Below are positions 32,158 through 43,600 of a stretch of 64,000 nt of DNA, one piece after another; within the stretch, counting starts at the first letter, position 1; each line of letters opens with the position of its first letter. The notes under the pieces are model-generated. The model had not been told where the DNA came from. It ran no database searches and worked only from the letters and a program-made list of their open reading frames with translations. The DNA comes from Gammaproteobacteria bacterium. Lineage in GTDB: Bacteria; Pseudomonadota; Gammaproteobacteria; Arenicellales; UBA868. The stretch covers positions 1 through 64,000 of the forward strand of contig JAAZYQ010000002.1 of assembly GCA_014239575.1 (NCBI GenBank). Reading direction: 5' to 3'. The translations under genes and the position numbers were made by a program.

Positions 32158-34596
32158 TCAATGAGCTCGTGTGGACTCCTCAGATGATTTTTTGACTTCT
32201 TCGGGCGTCACCGATGCTTGGTCCGGATTGGCTGCCTCTGATGTAGGCAAGCGCTCAAGGGCAACCGCGAAGACCTCGTCGATCCAGCGGATTGGAACAA
32301 TCTTGAGCCCACCTTTGATGTTTTTAGGAATCTCGGCAAGATCTTTTTCGTTTTCCTTTGGAATCAGTACTGTGCCAATACCGCCACGATGCGCTGCGAG
32401 CAGTTTTTCCTTGAGCCCACCGATCGGTAGTACCTCACCACGCAAGGTAATCTCCCCGGTCATCGCCACATCAGCACACACCGGAATGCCAGTCATCGCT
32501 GAAATCACAGCTGTACACATGGCTACCCCAGCACTAGGCCCATCCTTGGGGGTCGCGCCTTCAGGGACATGGATGTGAATATCCTGCTTCTGATAAAACT
32601 CTACATCGATTCCATACTGGGCCGAGCGGGTTCGTACCACCGACATGGCAGCCTGAATCGATTCTTGCATCACGTCACCGAGTTTTCCGGTAAAACTATG
32701 CTTACCCTTGCCCGGCATTACAGCCGCCTCAATAGTAAGCAGCTCACCTCCAACTTCAGTCCAGGCCAAGCCCGTCACCTGGCCCACACGATTACCCTCT
32801 TCAGCGCGGCCATAACGATGTCGTTGCACACCCAGATACTTACCCAGATTGCGCGATGAAACCTGAACATGTTGCTTATTACTGTCAAGCAGCAACTCCT
32901 TGGCCACCTTGCGACAAATCTTGGCGATTTCTCGCTCCATCCCACGTACGCCTGCCTCACGAGTGTAGTAACGCACAATATCGATCAACGCGGCCTTGTT
33001 GATACTGATCTCCTCTTCCTTGAGGCCGTTGTTGCGTTTCTGCTTGCCTACCAGATAGCGGGTCGCAATGTTGATTTTCTCGTCCTCGGTATAACCGGAG
33101 ATACGAATAACTTCCATGCGATCGAGTAGTGGACCCGGAATATTCAGTGTATTGGCAGTCGCCACAAACATCACCTCGGAAAGGTCGTAATCCACCTCTA
33201 GATAATGATCACCAAACTTGTGGTTTTGTTCCGGATCCAACACCTCTAACAATGCTGAAGAAGGATCACCGCGGAAATCCATGGACATCTTATCGACTTC
33301 ATCGAACATGAATAATGGGTTACGGGTCCCCGTTCGCGACATATTCTGTATGATCTTGCCAGGCATCGAACCAATATAGGTGCGTCGATGGCCGCGAATC
33401 TCAGCCTCGTCGCGTACGCCGCCGAGTGACATACGCACGAATTTCCGATTGGTTGCCCGGGCGATGGATTCGCCGAGCGAGGTCTTGCCCACACCCGGAG
33501 GCCCTACCAAGCATAGAATCGGGCCTTTCACCTTGTTGATACGCTGCTGAACTGCGAGATATTCAAGAATTCGCTCCTTGACCTTCTCCAGTCCGTAGTG
33601 ATCCGCTTCGAGTATTGACTCGGCCTTGGTGAGGTCTTTAACGACCCGACTGCGCTTTTTCCAAGGCACCTGCACCAGCCAGTCGATGTAATTGCGGACC
33701 ACAGTCGCCTCAGCAGACATCGGCGACATCATGCGTAGTTTCTTCAACTCAGATTCAGCTTTCGCGCGGGACTCCTTGGGCATTCCGGCTTGATCTACCT
33801 TTTGCTGCAACTCTTCCATCTCATTGGGGACATCGTCCATCTCCCCCAATTCCTTCTGAATCGCCTTCATCTGCTCGTTTAAATAGTACTCGCGCTGGCT
33901 TTTCTCCATTTGCTTCTTGACTCGCCCACGCAAGCGTTGTTCAACCTGCAGCAGGTCGATCTCAGATTCCATGATTCCAAGAATGTGTTCAAGACATTCG
34001 CGAACGTCAGCAAATTCGAGGATCTTCTGTTTTTCATCGTTGCGTAATGTCAGGTGCGCCGCAATGGTATCGGCAAGGCGTCCGGGATCTTCAATACCGG
34101 CCAGCGAAGTTAATACTTCCGGCGGGATCTTCGAGTTGAGTTTGACGTATTGCTCAAACTCAGAAATCACGGTACGCATCAGCACCTCGCCTTCGCGATC
34201 GTCGAACTCGCCCTCACCCACTGGCACCGCGTCGACAACAAAACTCTCTTCTGTCTCTATGTAATTGACGATTGCAGCCCGCGACACACCTTCGACCAAT
34301 ACTTTCACGGTACCGTCGGGGAGTCTTAACAGTTGCAGGATACTAGCGACTGTGCCAATCCCGAAGATATTCTCCGGTGCCGGGTCGTCGTCAGCCGCAT
34401 CATGCTGCGCAGCGAGAAAAATCTGCTTGCCGGCCTCGACTGCCTCATCAAGCGCTTTGATGGATTTTTCCCGGCCAACGAAAAGAGGGATCACCATGTG
34501 CGGGAACACCACCACATCCCGCAGCGGCAGCATGTGATAACGGGCTCTAGGGGTAATCGGGTCGATGGCTTTGTCGTCGGTCATGAAATATTCCAT
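32158..34596 (-). CDS. lon: ATP-dependent protease Lon
   Basis: [29 protein letters not shown] catalytic Ser region. Confidence 0.98.
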   Translation of the reverse strand: MEYFMTDDKAIDPITPRARYHMLPLRDVVVFPHMVIPLFVGREKSIKALDEAVEAGKQIFLAAQHDAADDDPAPENIFGIGTVASILQLLRLPDGTVKVLVEGVSRAAIVNYIETEESFVVDAVPVGEGEFDDREGEVLMRTVISEFEQYVKLNSKIPPEVLTSLAGIEDPGRLADTIAAHLTLRNDEKQKILEFADVRECLEHILGIMESEIDLLQVEQRLRGRVKKQMEKSQREYYLNEQMKAIQKELGEMDDVPNEMEELQQKVDQAGMPKESRAKAESELKKLRMMSPMSAEATVVRNYIDWLVQVPWKKRSRVVKDLTKAESILEADHYGLEKVKERILEYLAVQQRINKVKGPILCLVGPPGVGKTSLGESIARATNRKFVRMSLGGVRDEAEIRGHRRTYIGSMPGKIIQNMSRTGTRNPLFMFDEVDKMSMDFRGDPSSALLEVLDPEQNHKFGDHYLEVDYDLSEVMFVATANTLNIPGPLLDRMEVIRISGYTEDEKINIATRYLVGKQKRNNGLKEEEISINKAALIDIVRYYTREAGVRGMEREIAKICRKVAKELLLDSNKQHVQVSSRNLGKYLGVQRHRYGRAEEGNRVGQVTGLAWTEVGGELLTIEAAVMPGKGKHSFTGKLGDVMQESIQAAMSVVRTRSAQYGIDVEFYQKQDIHIHVPEGATPKDGPSAGVAMCTAVISAMTGIPVCADVAMTGEITLRGEVLPIGGLKEKLLAAHRGGIGTVLIPKENEKDLAEIPKNIKGGLKIVPIRWIDEVFAVALERLPTSEAANPDQASVTPEEVKKSSEESTRAH

Positions 34597-34734
34597 GCAA
34601 GAAATGTGAGTTTACAAGGCTACAATAAAGCAATTGGCGCCAAGCTATTAAATCGAACCACGTACTGTAACTGGGGCCGGATAGCGTCGTTTCAAGCGTC
34701 GTCATAACGCGCCCCAGGCTAAAACGAAGCCCTG

Positions 34735-36018
34735 TCAGGATGACTGAGAGGCGTTGCGTTGCTCGTCCTCGTACATGAACAGCGGTTGGGCGCCGTCTTC
34801 AATCACGTTGGAGTCGACCGTCACACGAGTTACATGCTCCATGGACGGTAACTCAAACATGGTCTCGAGTAGAGCTCTTTCTAGGATCGAGCGTAAGCCC
34901 CGTGCCCCGGTTTTTCGCTCAGTCGCCCGTTGCGCGACCGTTTTGAGCGCCTCAGGACGAATCTCCAACTCGACCCCTTCAAGTTCGAATAACTTCTGAT
35001 ATTGTTTGACCAGCGCATTTTTCGGCTCGGTCAAAATAGTGATCAAGGCATCCTGATCGAGTTCTTCAAGGGTCGCCACCACCGGCATACGGCCGACGAA
35101 CTCGGGGATCAGGCCATACTTGATGAGATCTTCAGGCTCAAGATCTTTCAAAAATTCACTGACGCGGTCGGTATCCGTCTTACTCTTAATGTCCGCACCA
35201 AATCCGATACCCGATTTTTCCGAACGTTCCTGAATCACTTTTTCCAGACCGGCGAATGCGCCGCCACAAATAAACAGTACATTACGAGTGTTAACCTGCA
35301 GGAATTCCTGCTGCGGGTGTTTGCGCCCGCCCTGTGGCGGGACTGAAGCAACCGTGCCCTCGATCAGTTTGAGTAAGGCCTGCTGCACACCCTCACCGGA
35401 GACATCCCGGGTAATCGACGGGTTGTCGGCCTTGCGGGAGATCTTGTCAATTTCGTCGATATAAACAATTCCGACCTGAGCTTTCTCAACATCGTAATCA
35501 CATTTTTGCAAGAGCTTCTGAATGATATTCTCGACATCCTCGCCCACATAGCCAGCCTCAGTTAGGGTCGTGGCATCGGCGATTGTGAATGGCACGTTGA
35601 GTTCCTGCGCCAGAGTTTCTGCCAAAAGCGTCTTACCCGAACCGGTAGGGCCGATCATCAGGATATTACTTTTGGCAATATCGACACCATCCACCGCATC
35701 GGCATCTCCATGCTCGATACGCTTGTAGTGGTTGTAAACTGCAACCGAGAGCACCTTCTTTGCTTCGGCCTGACCGATAACATAGTCATCCAGCCGGGCG
35801 CAGATCTCTTGCGGCGTCGGATAGCGCGTACCTGCGGCTTCGGGCGCCTCAGCGTCCTCGACCTCTTCGCGGATAATTTCGTTACACAACTCGACACATT
35901 CGTCACAAACAAAAACCGACGGTCCTGCAATCAGTTTGCGTACCTCGTGCTGACTCTTTCCACAGAAAGAGCAATACAGCAGTTTGTCGCCTTTTTTGTC
36001 ACCGTCGCTGTCGGCCAT
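34735..36018 (-). CDS. clpX: ATP-dependent Clp protease ATP-binding subunit ClpX
   Basis: Zn-binding [11 protein letters not shown]...[19 protein letters not shown]. Confidence 0.98.
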   Translation of the reverse strand: MADSDGDKKGDKLLYCSFCGKSQHEVRKLIAGPSVFVCDECVELCNEIIREEVEDAEAPEAAGTRYPTPQEICARLDDYVIGQAEAKKVLSVAVYNHYKRIEHGDADAVDGVDIAKSNILMIGPTGSGKTLLAETLAQELNVPFTIADATTLTEAGYVGEDVENIIQKLLQKCDYDVEKAQVGIVYIDEIDKISRKADNPSITRDVSGEGVQQALLKLIEGTVASVPPQGGRKHPQQEFLQVNTRNVLFICGGAFAGLEKVIQERSEKSGIGFGADIKSKTDTDRVSEFLKDLEPEDLIKYGLIPEFVGRMPVVATLEELDQDALITILTEPKNALVKQYQKLFELEGVELEIRPEALKTVAQRATERKTGARGLRSILERALLETMFELPSMEHVTRVTVDSNVIEDGAQPLFMYEDEQRNASQSS

Positions 36019-36143
36019 CAGTCCTCCTACCCAGTCAAATTCCACTGCACTGCGTGCATTTTCTGTATCACCTGAACTCTAACGATGCAAGGTTTGACGA
36101 GAAAATGCAAGTCCTGTTAACAGCGATACTACGAGATCCAAGA

Positions 36144-36779
36144 CTATTCATCTTCCCGGCTTTTAATAACCCGATCGATGATTCCGTACTCCACGGCCTC
36201 GTTTTCATCCATGAAATTGTCACGCTCAGTATCCGCCGCGACCGTATCCACGTCACGACCCGTATGCGCAGCCAACACAGAATTCAACCGTTCGCGCAGG
36301 CGCAATATTTCACGGGCGTGAATATCAATGTCGGTAGCCTGACCCTGAAATCCACCCCAGGGTTGGTGAATCATGATTCTCGAATGAGGTAACGTAAAAC
36401 GTTTGCCCGGCGCGCCCCCGGCCAGAATGACGGCTCCCATACTGGCAGCCTGGCCAATGCAGACGGTACTGATCTGCGGGCGCACAAACTGCATAGTGTC
36501 ATAAATCGCCATTCCGGCGTTAACCGCGCCCCCGGGAGAATTTATATAAAGGTGAATATCCTTGTCTGGATTCTCTGATTCCAGAAACAACAATTGGGCC
36601 ACAATGAGGTTGGCCATATGGTCTTCGACTGTTCCAACCATGAAAATCACCCGCTCCTTGAGCAGGCGTGAATAAATATCATAGGCCCGCTCACCCCGTC
36701 CGGTAGTCTCTATTACCATCGGCACAAGGCCGAGGCTCTGAGGCTCGATAGCTCCGGGGCCACTAAAAGTCTTGTTCAT
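36144..36779 (-). CDS. clpP: ATP-dependent Clp protease proteolytic subunit
   Basis: [14 protein letters not shown] and [14 protein letters not shown] active-site motifs. Confidence 0.98.
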   Translation of the reverse strand: MNKTFSGPGAIEPQSLGLVPMVIETTGRGERAYDIYSRLLKERVIFMVGTVEDHMANLIVAQLLFLESENPDKDIHLYINSPGGAVNAGMAIYDTMQFVRPQISTVCIGQAASMGAVILAGGAPGKRFTLPHSRIMIHQPWGGFQGQATDIDIHAREILRLRERLNSVLAAHTGRDVDTVAADTERDNFMDENEAVEYGIIDRVIKSREDE

Positions 36780-36793
36780 ATCACTTATTCCGA

Positions 36794-38128
36794 TTAACTG
36801 TCGGCGCCTTCAACAGGCGCTGACGTGGGGGTGGTTGGACGCATGAACTCATCAAAGGTGATGGCCGTCTCTGTGATTTTGGCTTCACTCAGCAACTCCT
36901 CGATCGCCTGCTCCTCTACGACAACAGCTTCGACCTGGGCGATGCGATTCTTGTCTTCGTGATACCAACGTGCAAACTGTTCGGGATCATCGTAAGTTGA
37001 CCCCATCTCGGTAACTCTTGCCCGAACCCGGTCTGCATCCGGCTTAATCTCACGCCGCTTAACCACTTCATGCATTACCAAGCCGAGGCGTACGCGCCGA
37101 TAGGACTCGTCCAGGTAATTAGCACGGTCAATTGGTCCATCGTGAGGTAGACCCTGCTGACGCAATTGCTCGCGTACCGCCATGATGGCACGATTGATTT
37201 CATCATCAACCAGTGCCGTAGGCACTTCAAACTCGTTATCGCTCATCAGGGCATCGAGCACGGCTTGGCGCACCCGGGTACGCACCTGCTGGTCACGCTC
37301 ACGCTCAAGATTCTTGCGTATCTCCTCGCGAAAAGAACTCTCGAGCCCGTCTTCCACGCCGAAAGTGCGTATAAAGGCCTCATCAATCTCGGGAGGCTGA
37401 GGCTTTCCAACCTCTTTAACTGTTATTGAAAATTCAGCATCCTTTCCGGCTACCGCAGCCCCTGGATAGTCTTCTGGAAAAGTGAGTCGTATGGTGAGAT
37501 CATTGCCCGCGGTCGCTCCAGTCAATTGCTCCTCGAACTCAGGCAACAGCGCACCTTTTCCAAGGACTACCGGGTAGTCGTTCGCCTGGCCTCCTTCGAA
37601 TACCTCGCCATCAACCTTGCCTTCAAAATCGATCAGCACACGGTCATCCTCTTCGGCTGGTGCATCGCCCGGGGTATAAGTGGTTCGCTGCTTGCACAGC
37701 GTCTCGATGGTACGGTCAATATCCTCGTCACCCACCTCACAGGTATGACGTTCTATCGGCACATCCCGAATGTCGGCCCGAGGAATCGTTGGAAAAATTT
37801 CAAAGTTCGCTACGAACTCTAGATCCTCGCCTCGCGCCAGGGTCTTTGGCTCAATAGACGGCGGGCCCGCTGTCTCTACCGATTCACCGGTCACCGCGTC
37901 TCGATAGCTTGATCCAATCAGTTCGTCGGCGGCCTCGGCAAGAGCCTGATCAGCGTAGCGCGACTCGATGACCTTCATCGGCACCTTGCCGGGGCGGAAC
38001 CCGGGAATCTTGGCAGTCTGAGCCAGACGGCTCAAGCGCGCGCTGACCGCACTGTCCAACTGTGCCGCCGGCACTTTGATCGTCATGCGCCGACCAATAG
38101 CGCCTGTGGTTTCTATTGATACATCCAT
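36794..38128 (-). CDS. tig: Trigger factor
   Basis: [17 protein letters not shown] ribosome-binding signature; PPIase domain. Confidence 0.97.
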   Translation of the reverse strand: MDVSIETTGAIGRRMTIKVPAAQLDSAVSARLSRLAQTAKIPGFRPGKVPMKVIESRYADQALAEAADELIGSSYRDAVTGESVETAGPPSIEPKTLARGEDLEFVANFEIFPTIPRADIRDVPIERHTCEVGDEDIDRTIETLCKQRTTYTPGDAPAEEDDRVLIDFEGKVDGEVFEGGQANDYPVVLGKGALLPEFEEQLTGATAGNDLTIRLTFPEDYPGAAVAGKDAEFSITVKEVGKPQPPEIDEAFIRTFGVEDGLESSFREEIRKNLERERDQQVRTRVRQAVLDALMSDNEFEVPTALVDDEINRAIMAVREQLRQQGLPHDGPIDRANYLDESYRRVRLGLVMHEVVKRREIKPDADRVRARVTEMGSTYDDPEQFARWYHEDKNRIAQVEAVVVEEQAIEELLSEAKITETAITFDEFMRPTTPTSAPVEGADS

Positions 38129-38200
38129 ATCTACCTACCTTCCTTTTGCTTAACTCGTTCGCCTTTGTTAGTCAGATGACAACTCACCGGATTGGGTAAC

Positions 38201-38285
<85 letters not shown>

Positions 38286-38349
38286 GTTCACTACCTCAAA
38301 AAGGGAACCTAGGTCTTAAGACCCGCAGAGTCCCATTGTCCGTGATTTA

Positions 38350-38394
38350 TGGTGGGCCGTGCAGGGTTCGAACCTGCGACCCGCTGATTAAGAG
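38350..38394 (-). repeat. Partial tRNA-Lys: 3' half only (left attachment-site-like remnant)
   Basis: 45 bp identical to the 3' part of the tRNA-Lys at 42661-42736, diverging after core CTGATTAAGAG. Confidence 0.9.
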
Positions 38395-38787
38395 GAACCA
38401 GAAGAATGTTGAATTCATTAGGTTTCTAGACAACCAGCGCCCACCTATGGGTATTCTGTGGGTACGGACTACATCCCATACCCAGTCCGATCTGGGGATT
38501 CTACTAACTATTTAGTCCTAATAGTGTAATCAGGGTTGGAGTCTGTCAGTTCCCTTGCCTCGACCAAGGATCGCTGTCTTTATTCAGGCCGCTGGCAACT
38601 TCTTACCTGACAATCCAGCTGTACATATTCTTTGGCCTCGTCACCCGCACCATAGGCCAGCAAAAAAATGACCCATAATCTTCTAATTTCCTCATCCCCG
38701 TTTGCTCTACTCGCTAAATCAGAGTTCTTTTTTCTTCGAAGTGATTGATTATTTCGGCTTCAGACTGGCATTGACCAAATTAGCCAA

Positions 38788-39855
38788 TCACGGGAAAGCA
38801 CCCGATCTCTGCTCACCGAGTTCAACGCCGTTGAGCACCCACTTGCGCTTCGGATTTGGCCTGTTTATCACCACTCGGAGTCCCTGGATCCTTCTCGGGG
38901 AAAACCAAATCGTTTGATTCATGCCGCCGTAAACCGGATGGCCATTCAGGAACCGTAAGCGATCAAATCGATGTGGATGATCATCAACCAACGTGATCCA
39001 GTTACCCTCGACCAGTCCCTGAATATCGACTGAATGGGAATGGCCCTTCGGCTTTTCAGGATAAATGAAAGGAAAATGAAGGGTCACGCGATGAATGACT
39101 CTGGGCTGATCCAGCATGGCCTCAACCAAAAAGCCAGGCTGTTGCTGATCCACGCTCGACCAGAAACTCAGGCTGTCTGCGTCCAGAAGATTCTCAAGAC
39201 CTTCTTCTCCAGCGTTGCTTCTTAGAGTAATCGCGGATCGAGGCACCAAACTATCGTTATCGGCCTGATCATGTTCGAAGTCACCAAAAACGGAGAACAC
39301 GCCCACGCCCATTTTTTTGTAGCGAATGCCGTATTCCTGCATATGGCGCGTAAACGCCTGAACGGGAAATCGGCTGTCGTAACCGGTGGCCAGGACAAAT
39401 CGGGCATCGGGCGCCTCATCGATCAACGCTTTATTGGGCACAGGCCACCCCAGAAACCGTTCGTTGTAAGGCTGCGCGCAAACCATGTCTCCATTGGATT
39501 CGAAAAGGATTCGGTAAGCATGCCAGTAAGAGGCGTAGCAACGATCGATGCCCATCTGCTTTAACTCCTGAATCAGACCATCAATCCTGGGGGTTGCCGC
39601 CACATGGGCCGCAAAGGGTGGCTGCAGCCACCATTTGATCAAGTGGGCTGATGAGAGCACGTTAAATAAAACAACGCTGACCACACCGGGTCCGATCACA
39701 TATTTTAGAATGGGTCGAACATGTTGAAACCCATATCCAACGAGGAATGGAAAACTCACGACTGAAATCAACAGATAGGATATTGGTAAGTTGATTTTCA
39801 GTGAGTAGTGGCATGATGATGATTCCCGATTGATGTACGGGAACCATCCGACCAA
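38788..39855 (-). CDS. Hypothetical membrane protein; resembles the C-terminal part of a GT-C glycosyltransferase-like protein followed by a discoidin-like domain
   Basis: One or two N-terminal hydrophobic helices, then a soluble region; no N-terminal catalytic region visible, may be truncated. Confidence 0.5.
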   Translation of the reverse strand: MVGWFPYINRESSSCHYSLKINLPISYLLISVVSFPFLVGYGFQHVRPILKYVIGPGVVSVVLFNVLSSAHLIKWWLQPPFAAHVAATPRIDGLIQELKQMGIDRCYASYWHAYRILFESNGDMVCAQPYNERFLGWPVPNKALIDEAPDARFVLATGYDSRFPVQAFTRHMQEYGIRYKKMGVGVFSVFGDFEHDQADNDSLVPRSAITLRSNAGEEGLENLLDADSLSFWSSVDQQQPGFLVEAMLDQPRVIHRVTLHFPFIYPEKPKGHSHSVDIQGLVEGNWITLVDDHPHRFDRLRFLNGHPVYGGMNQTIWFSPRRIQGLRVVINRPNPKRKWVLNGVELGEQRSGAFP

Positions 39856-40211
39856 CTAGGGTAAAGGACCACGGGATATTTGGATTTATTTCGATTAGGT
39901 CGTTAAATTAAATCCAACACGGACTGGCAGATCGGGCGAGGAACCGTTTTCTCCAAGGTGGCACTCAGTAAACTGGGCTGGGAGGCAATCTTCGGCAACA
40001 ACGGGCACTGGAATCTGCTAAAAGTCGATCGTCGATTTATACGTAACTCGGATGATTGGCTTAGGATGTCCATGCTTCGTAAGATCGGCTACACCCCTTT
40101 GGCGATATATATATTTGCTGCAATTGACAATACCCTTGGTCTGGAAATAATGCATGGTAGCTGCGAATCCAACGATTTAAGCTGATTAAAATTCACGACC
40201 CGGAGATCTTT

Positions 40212-40973
40212 ATGCATTCTAACGTCAGACGGTATTTACTTTTCCTCTGCCTGATTTTTATTACGCAACCCAGCCTTGCGTCCCACGGAGCTGAATCAGA
40301 TGTGGGAATCCAGGAGGTTACGATTGGCCAGGGAATCGAGGCTTTACCCTATTCGGATGTAGATGTTCACTACACAGGCAGACTCGAAGAAGGGACGGTT
40401 TTCGATTCGAGTGTGGGTCGTGGTGAACCCTTTCAATTTACCCTGGGTGCAGGCCAGGTGATTCCAGGCTGGGACATCGGCATTCGAGGCATGAAGCCGG
40501 GCGGCAAGCGAGTATTGAAGATTCCCCCGGCGCTTGCCTACGGCGCAAAAGGTGCCGGAGGTGTAATTCCACCAAACGCTACCTTGATATTCGATGTCGA
40601 GCTGGTCGCGGTTACGCCACCACCATTCGACAGTATTAGTAATTCGCAACTGGTGACGAAACTTGAAAGTGGCGTCAAGCTGATCGATATCCGTCGTCCC
40701 GAAGAATGGCAACAAACCGGTGTTGTCGATGGCAGTATCAAGTCTACCGCCTTCGACGGTCAGGGCCGGTTTATGAGGTCATTTGTCGAAATGCTTGAAA
40801 AAACTGTGCAGCCGGACGAGGAGTTTGCTGTGATCTGTCGAACGGGGAATCGTACTGCGACATTGTCCAATTGGTTGGCGACGAAGGGAGGGTACAAGAA
40901 TGTCCTGAACGTTCAGGATGGAATCACGTCCTGGATAGCGGAAGGGCGTTCAATCAGCAAACCTGGTACCTGA
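40212..40973 (+). CDS. Exported FKBP-type peptidyl-prolyl isomerase fused to a rhodanese domain
   Basis: Signal peptide; DVHYTGRLEEGTVFDSSVGRGEPFQFTLGAGQVIPGWDIGIRGMKPGGKR (FKBP); LIDIRRPEEWQQTGVVDGS...VICRTGNRTATLSNWL (rhodanese, active-site Cys). Confidence 0.93.
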   Translation: MHSNVRRYLLFLCLIFITQPSLASHGAESDVGIQEVTIGQGIEALPYSDVDVHYTGRLEEGTVFDSSVGRGEPFQFTLGAGQVIPGWDIGIRGMKPGGKRVLKIPPALAYGAKGAGGVIPPNATLIFDVELVAVTPPPFDSISNSQLVTKLESGVKLIDIRRPEEWQQTGVVDGSIKSTAFDGQGRFMRSFVEMLEKTVQPDEEFAVICRTGNRTATLSNWLATKGGYKNVLNVQDGITSWIAEGRSISKPGT

Positions 40974-41570
40974 GGCCTATTTCCTTCTCGTGTTTACGGT
41001 GAACTAAATGTGTATTTTTCGATTCGGCCTGTCAATGGCGAAAAGCTTCCATAATTTATTAGCGAAAATCATTACTACCACAGTTTTTAAAAGAATTGCG
41101 AAAATATCGTATTAACGATTAATAAGAACCACACGCTAAAACTTAATATACGACGATTTGAACGATTAACTCACGATCTAGAGTATGAGTCTCACGTTTA
41201 TAAGGAATAAGCGATTAGAGAATAAATTATGAAAAATATTTCATCCCGCGTGTCCGGAAATCTCCATAAAATATTGGAGCCTAGGAAGGATAAACGCCCT
41301 TTTCACCCAAGTCCAACAGCCGATTGTCCGTCGTCATATAAATTGGGATAAATTGCCGGTTGAACTAACGGAGAGTTTGGTTCATCTGGTTTGTTATATT
41401 AGGCGGCAAACTTACGGTGGTGCAAGCGCCGTGTTTCGATGGGTTTTCGTTTGATCCTTTCTCTTTGTTTCAAAATTGCCTGACTGCGCCCGAAGTAGAC
41501 ATCACCCCACTCCTTGCTGTTGATATAACGTCGAGGACACTGACTAGGGCGAATTCTCTGCTAGGTTACC

Positions 41571-41753
41571 CTACCAACTATGACGCTCTCCTTCGCAATA
41601 CATCCTTTCGCCCAACTCATTAAAGCGGCCCTTCTTGTGGTCCGCAACAGCCGCTCTATAGCAGTTCTGATATGGCGAAACCCACCAGTAAGTTGCGACC
41701 AGTACAGCGGCAACAATAGATACCTTCACAGCGAGAGTAATAAGTTCCTTCAT
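41571..41753 (-). CDS. Small membrane protein (hypothetical, 60 aa)
   Basis: Single TM segment ITLAVKVSIVAAVLVATYWW followed by a short Cys-containing tail; located just past the integrase remnant. Confidence 0.4.
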   Translation of the reverse strand: MKELITLAVKVSIVAAVLVATYWWVSPYQNCYRAAVADHKKGRFNELGERMYCEGERHSW

Positions 41754-41762
41754 ACGCTCACC

Positions 41763-42598
41763 CTACCTCACCAGTCCTTCCAGTTTGTCAGCCCAGAGCT
41801 GTAATGCTCTCTCCTTAACATTCCCGAAGTCATGCAATACATGACGACTGGTAATTCCAGACATAGCATGATTTAAGACCCTATCAGCAGCTTCAGCAGA
41901 TTCAGTCAACATAGCAATCTGTGTACCGCAGGTTCGTCTGGCATCGTGTAGTTTAGTGTCGGCACCAATCTATCGACTAGCCTCCAACCACTTATGACTT
42001 AAGGTGGACACATCAATGTGTTCGGCACGCCCGCTGCGCCAGATATAAGCACCCTTTTGCTCTGGTAACAATGCCATAGCAAGCTCAGGTAACACTAAAG
42101 AATGGGGTTGCCCCAACTTGGTATCCAACTGAGTCCATGTACTACTGTGCAAGTCGGCCCACTTCATTCGAGCAACCTCACTACGATGCTGTCCGGTTGC
42201 TAATAAGAACTTGAGTGGTGCCGTCAGTAGCGGCCATATCTGTGTTATCTGTGGTTCAGTCAGGATGACCTGGCGTTTAGATTCTTGATTCCTCGGCAGG
42301 TTGTTAGTAGGGTTAATCTGCAGCCACCCATGCTCAACGCCGAATGAGCATAGCTTCATTACCTGCGCCCTGGCGCTATTTGCCATAACAGGTGCCTCTA
42401 TCTGACGCAAGATATCCACCAGAACCTGGCGGTCTAAATCAGATGTTAATAATTCATGTAACCCACCCAGGCACCCGCCACCCTGACGCCCAGCGCCCAT
42501 TGGGGTGGACCACTACGTTCGCCCTGGGTGGATAGAAGTCCTGGCGTTTACCGTTCTTGGGGGTACACTTCTTGAAGAATCCTTCCGTGAATCGGAAC
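41763..42598 (-). pseudogene. Tyrosine recombinase (tRNA-type phage integrase) pseudogene
   Basis: LLATGQHRSEVARMKWADL plus, after in-frame TAG at 41970-41972, KLHDARRTCGTQIAML...RVLNHAMSGITSRHV; N-terminal FRFTEGFFKKCTPKNGKRQDFYPPRANVVVHPNG lies in a different frame. Confidence 0.85.
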
Positions 42599-42660
42599 AG
42601 ACTGTGGGTATCCTACGGGTACCACAGTCAACTACTGAAGTCGCCTGAGTATTTGAAAAG

Positions 42661-42736
<76 letters not shown>

Positions 42737-42954
42737 AAACACTATATACAGTCTTTTTATTACTTCCTCACCTAATCCGCTTAACCTCTGTGGGAGTGTT
42801 ATGGGAGTGGTACTCCCATAAGCCCGCCGCATTGGCAACCCTGCTCCCACAGGTTGGCTGTCAATCCGACAACTCTATGGACTGTTAAGCCATTATAAGC
42901 CGGTCGGCAATTCTAACGGCTAGCCGCTTGTTCCGCTATCAATAGTGGGAAACG

Positions 42955-42990
42955 AAAAAAACCCACGGCATCACCAAGACTACCGTGGGT
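42955..42990 (-). terminator. Rho-independent terminator (minus strand)
   Basis: ACCCACGG...CCGTGGGT stem followed by TTTTTTT on minus strand. Confidence 0.75.
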
Positions 42991-43131
42991 ACGTGGGGCG
43001 CACTTATGCCCTTACGGACAACGTTTTAGAAAGGTCAGGTAGAGGTCGAAGGGGCAATGAGCATCGAAGTTAATCCACGCAGCAGATTGGGTGCGCTGCC
43101 CTTGCGAATACAGTCAATACGATTGTCCAAG

Positions 43132-43524
43132 TTAGACGACTCCTTCACTTAGGTCGTAGACGGCCCTTTCGCCCCTGTCAATCTTGGGGGCTACGAACCT
43201 ACCGAAGCGAATCGAACGCCAGTGTTCATTGCCCTCCTTGAGAGCCAGGTCAACGATTGCATCCACTGACATTCGCAAGTTCCCACGATGCTTAATCATT
43301 TGATCCATCATCTGTAGCTGTTGTGAGGTTGAAACATCGCGAGCCTTCCAAAATCTTTTCACTGCGCGGGCATCACAAGTGGCCTCAAAACCTTCAATGC
43401 TCTTTTCGTATTGTTTGACCTCCGAACAAAACGTGGCAGCCTCATCATTGGCCACGGTTAGCGGCGCCACATTGAGTGCGCCTTCACTGGCTCTGTCAGC
43501 CATCAACGCATTGGACTCAGTCAA
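43132..43524 (-). CDS. Hypothetical protein
   Basis: 130-aa open frame on the same strand as the phn operon with a terminator downstream. Confidence 0.5.
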   Translation of the reverse strand: MTESNALMADRASEGALNVAPLTVANDEAATFCSEVKQYEKSIEGFEATCDARAVKRFWKARDVSTSQQLQMMDQMIKHRGNLRMSVDAIVDLALKEGNEHWRSIRFGRFVAPKIDRGERAVYDLSEGVV

Positions 43525-43600
43525 AGAGATCCTTGACGCTGGTGCGCCTTACTGTAGCGCATGAGCCCGTCACAGTAGAAGGTTGGTGGAATATGCGGGC

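Noticed and set aside
39958-40185. 75-aa ORF upstream of the FKBP-rhodanese gene
   Set aside because: No clear start signal or family; too weak to call.
41970-41972. TAG in the integrase as possible recoding (e.g. pyrrolysine or suppressor read-through)
   Set aside because: The same gene also carries an N-terminal frameshift and an apparent loss of the catalytic Tyr; decay is the simpler explanation.
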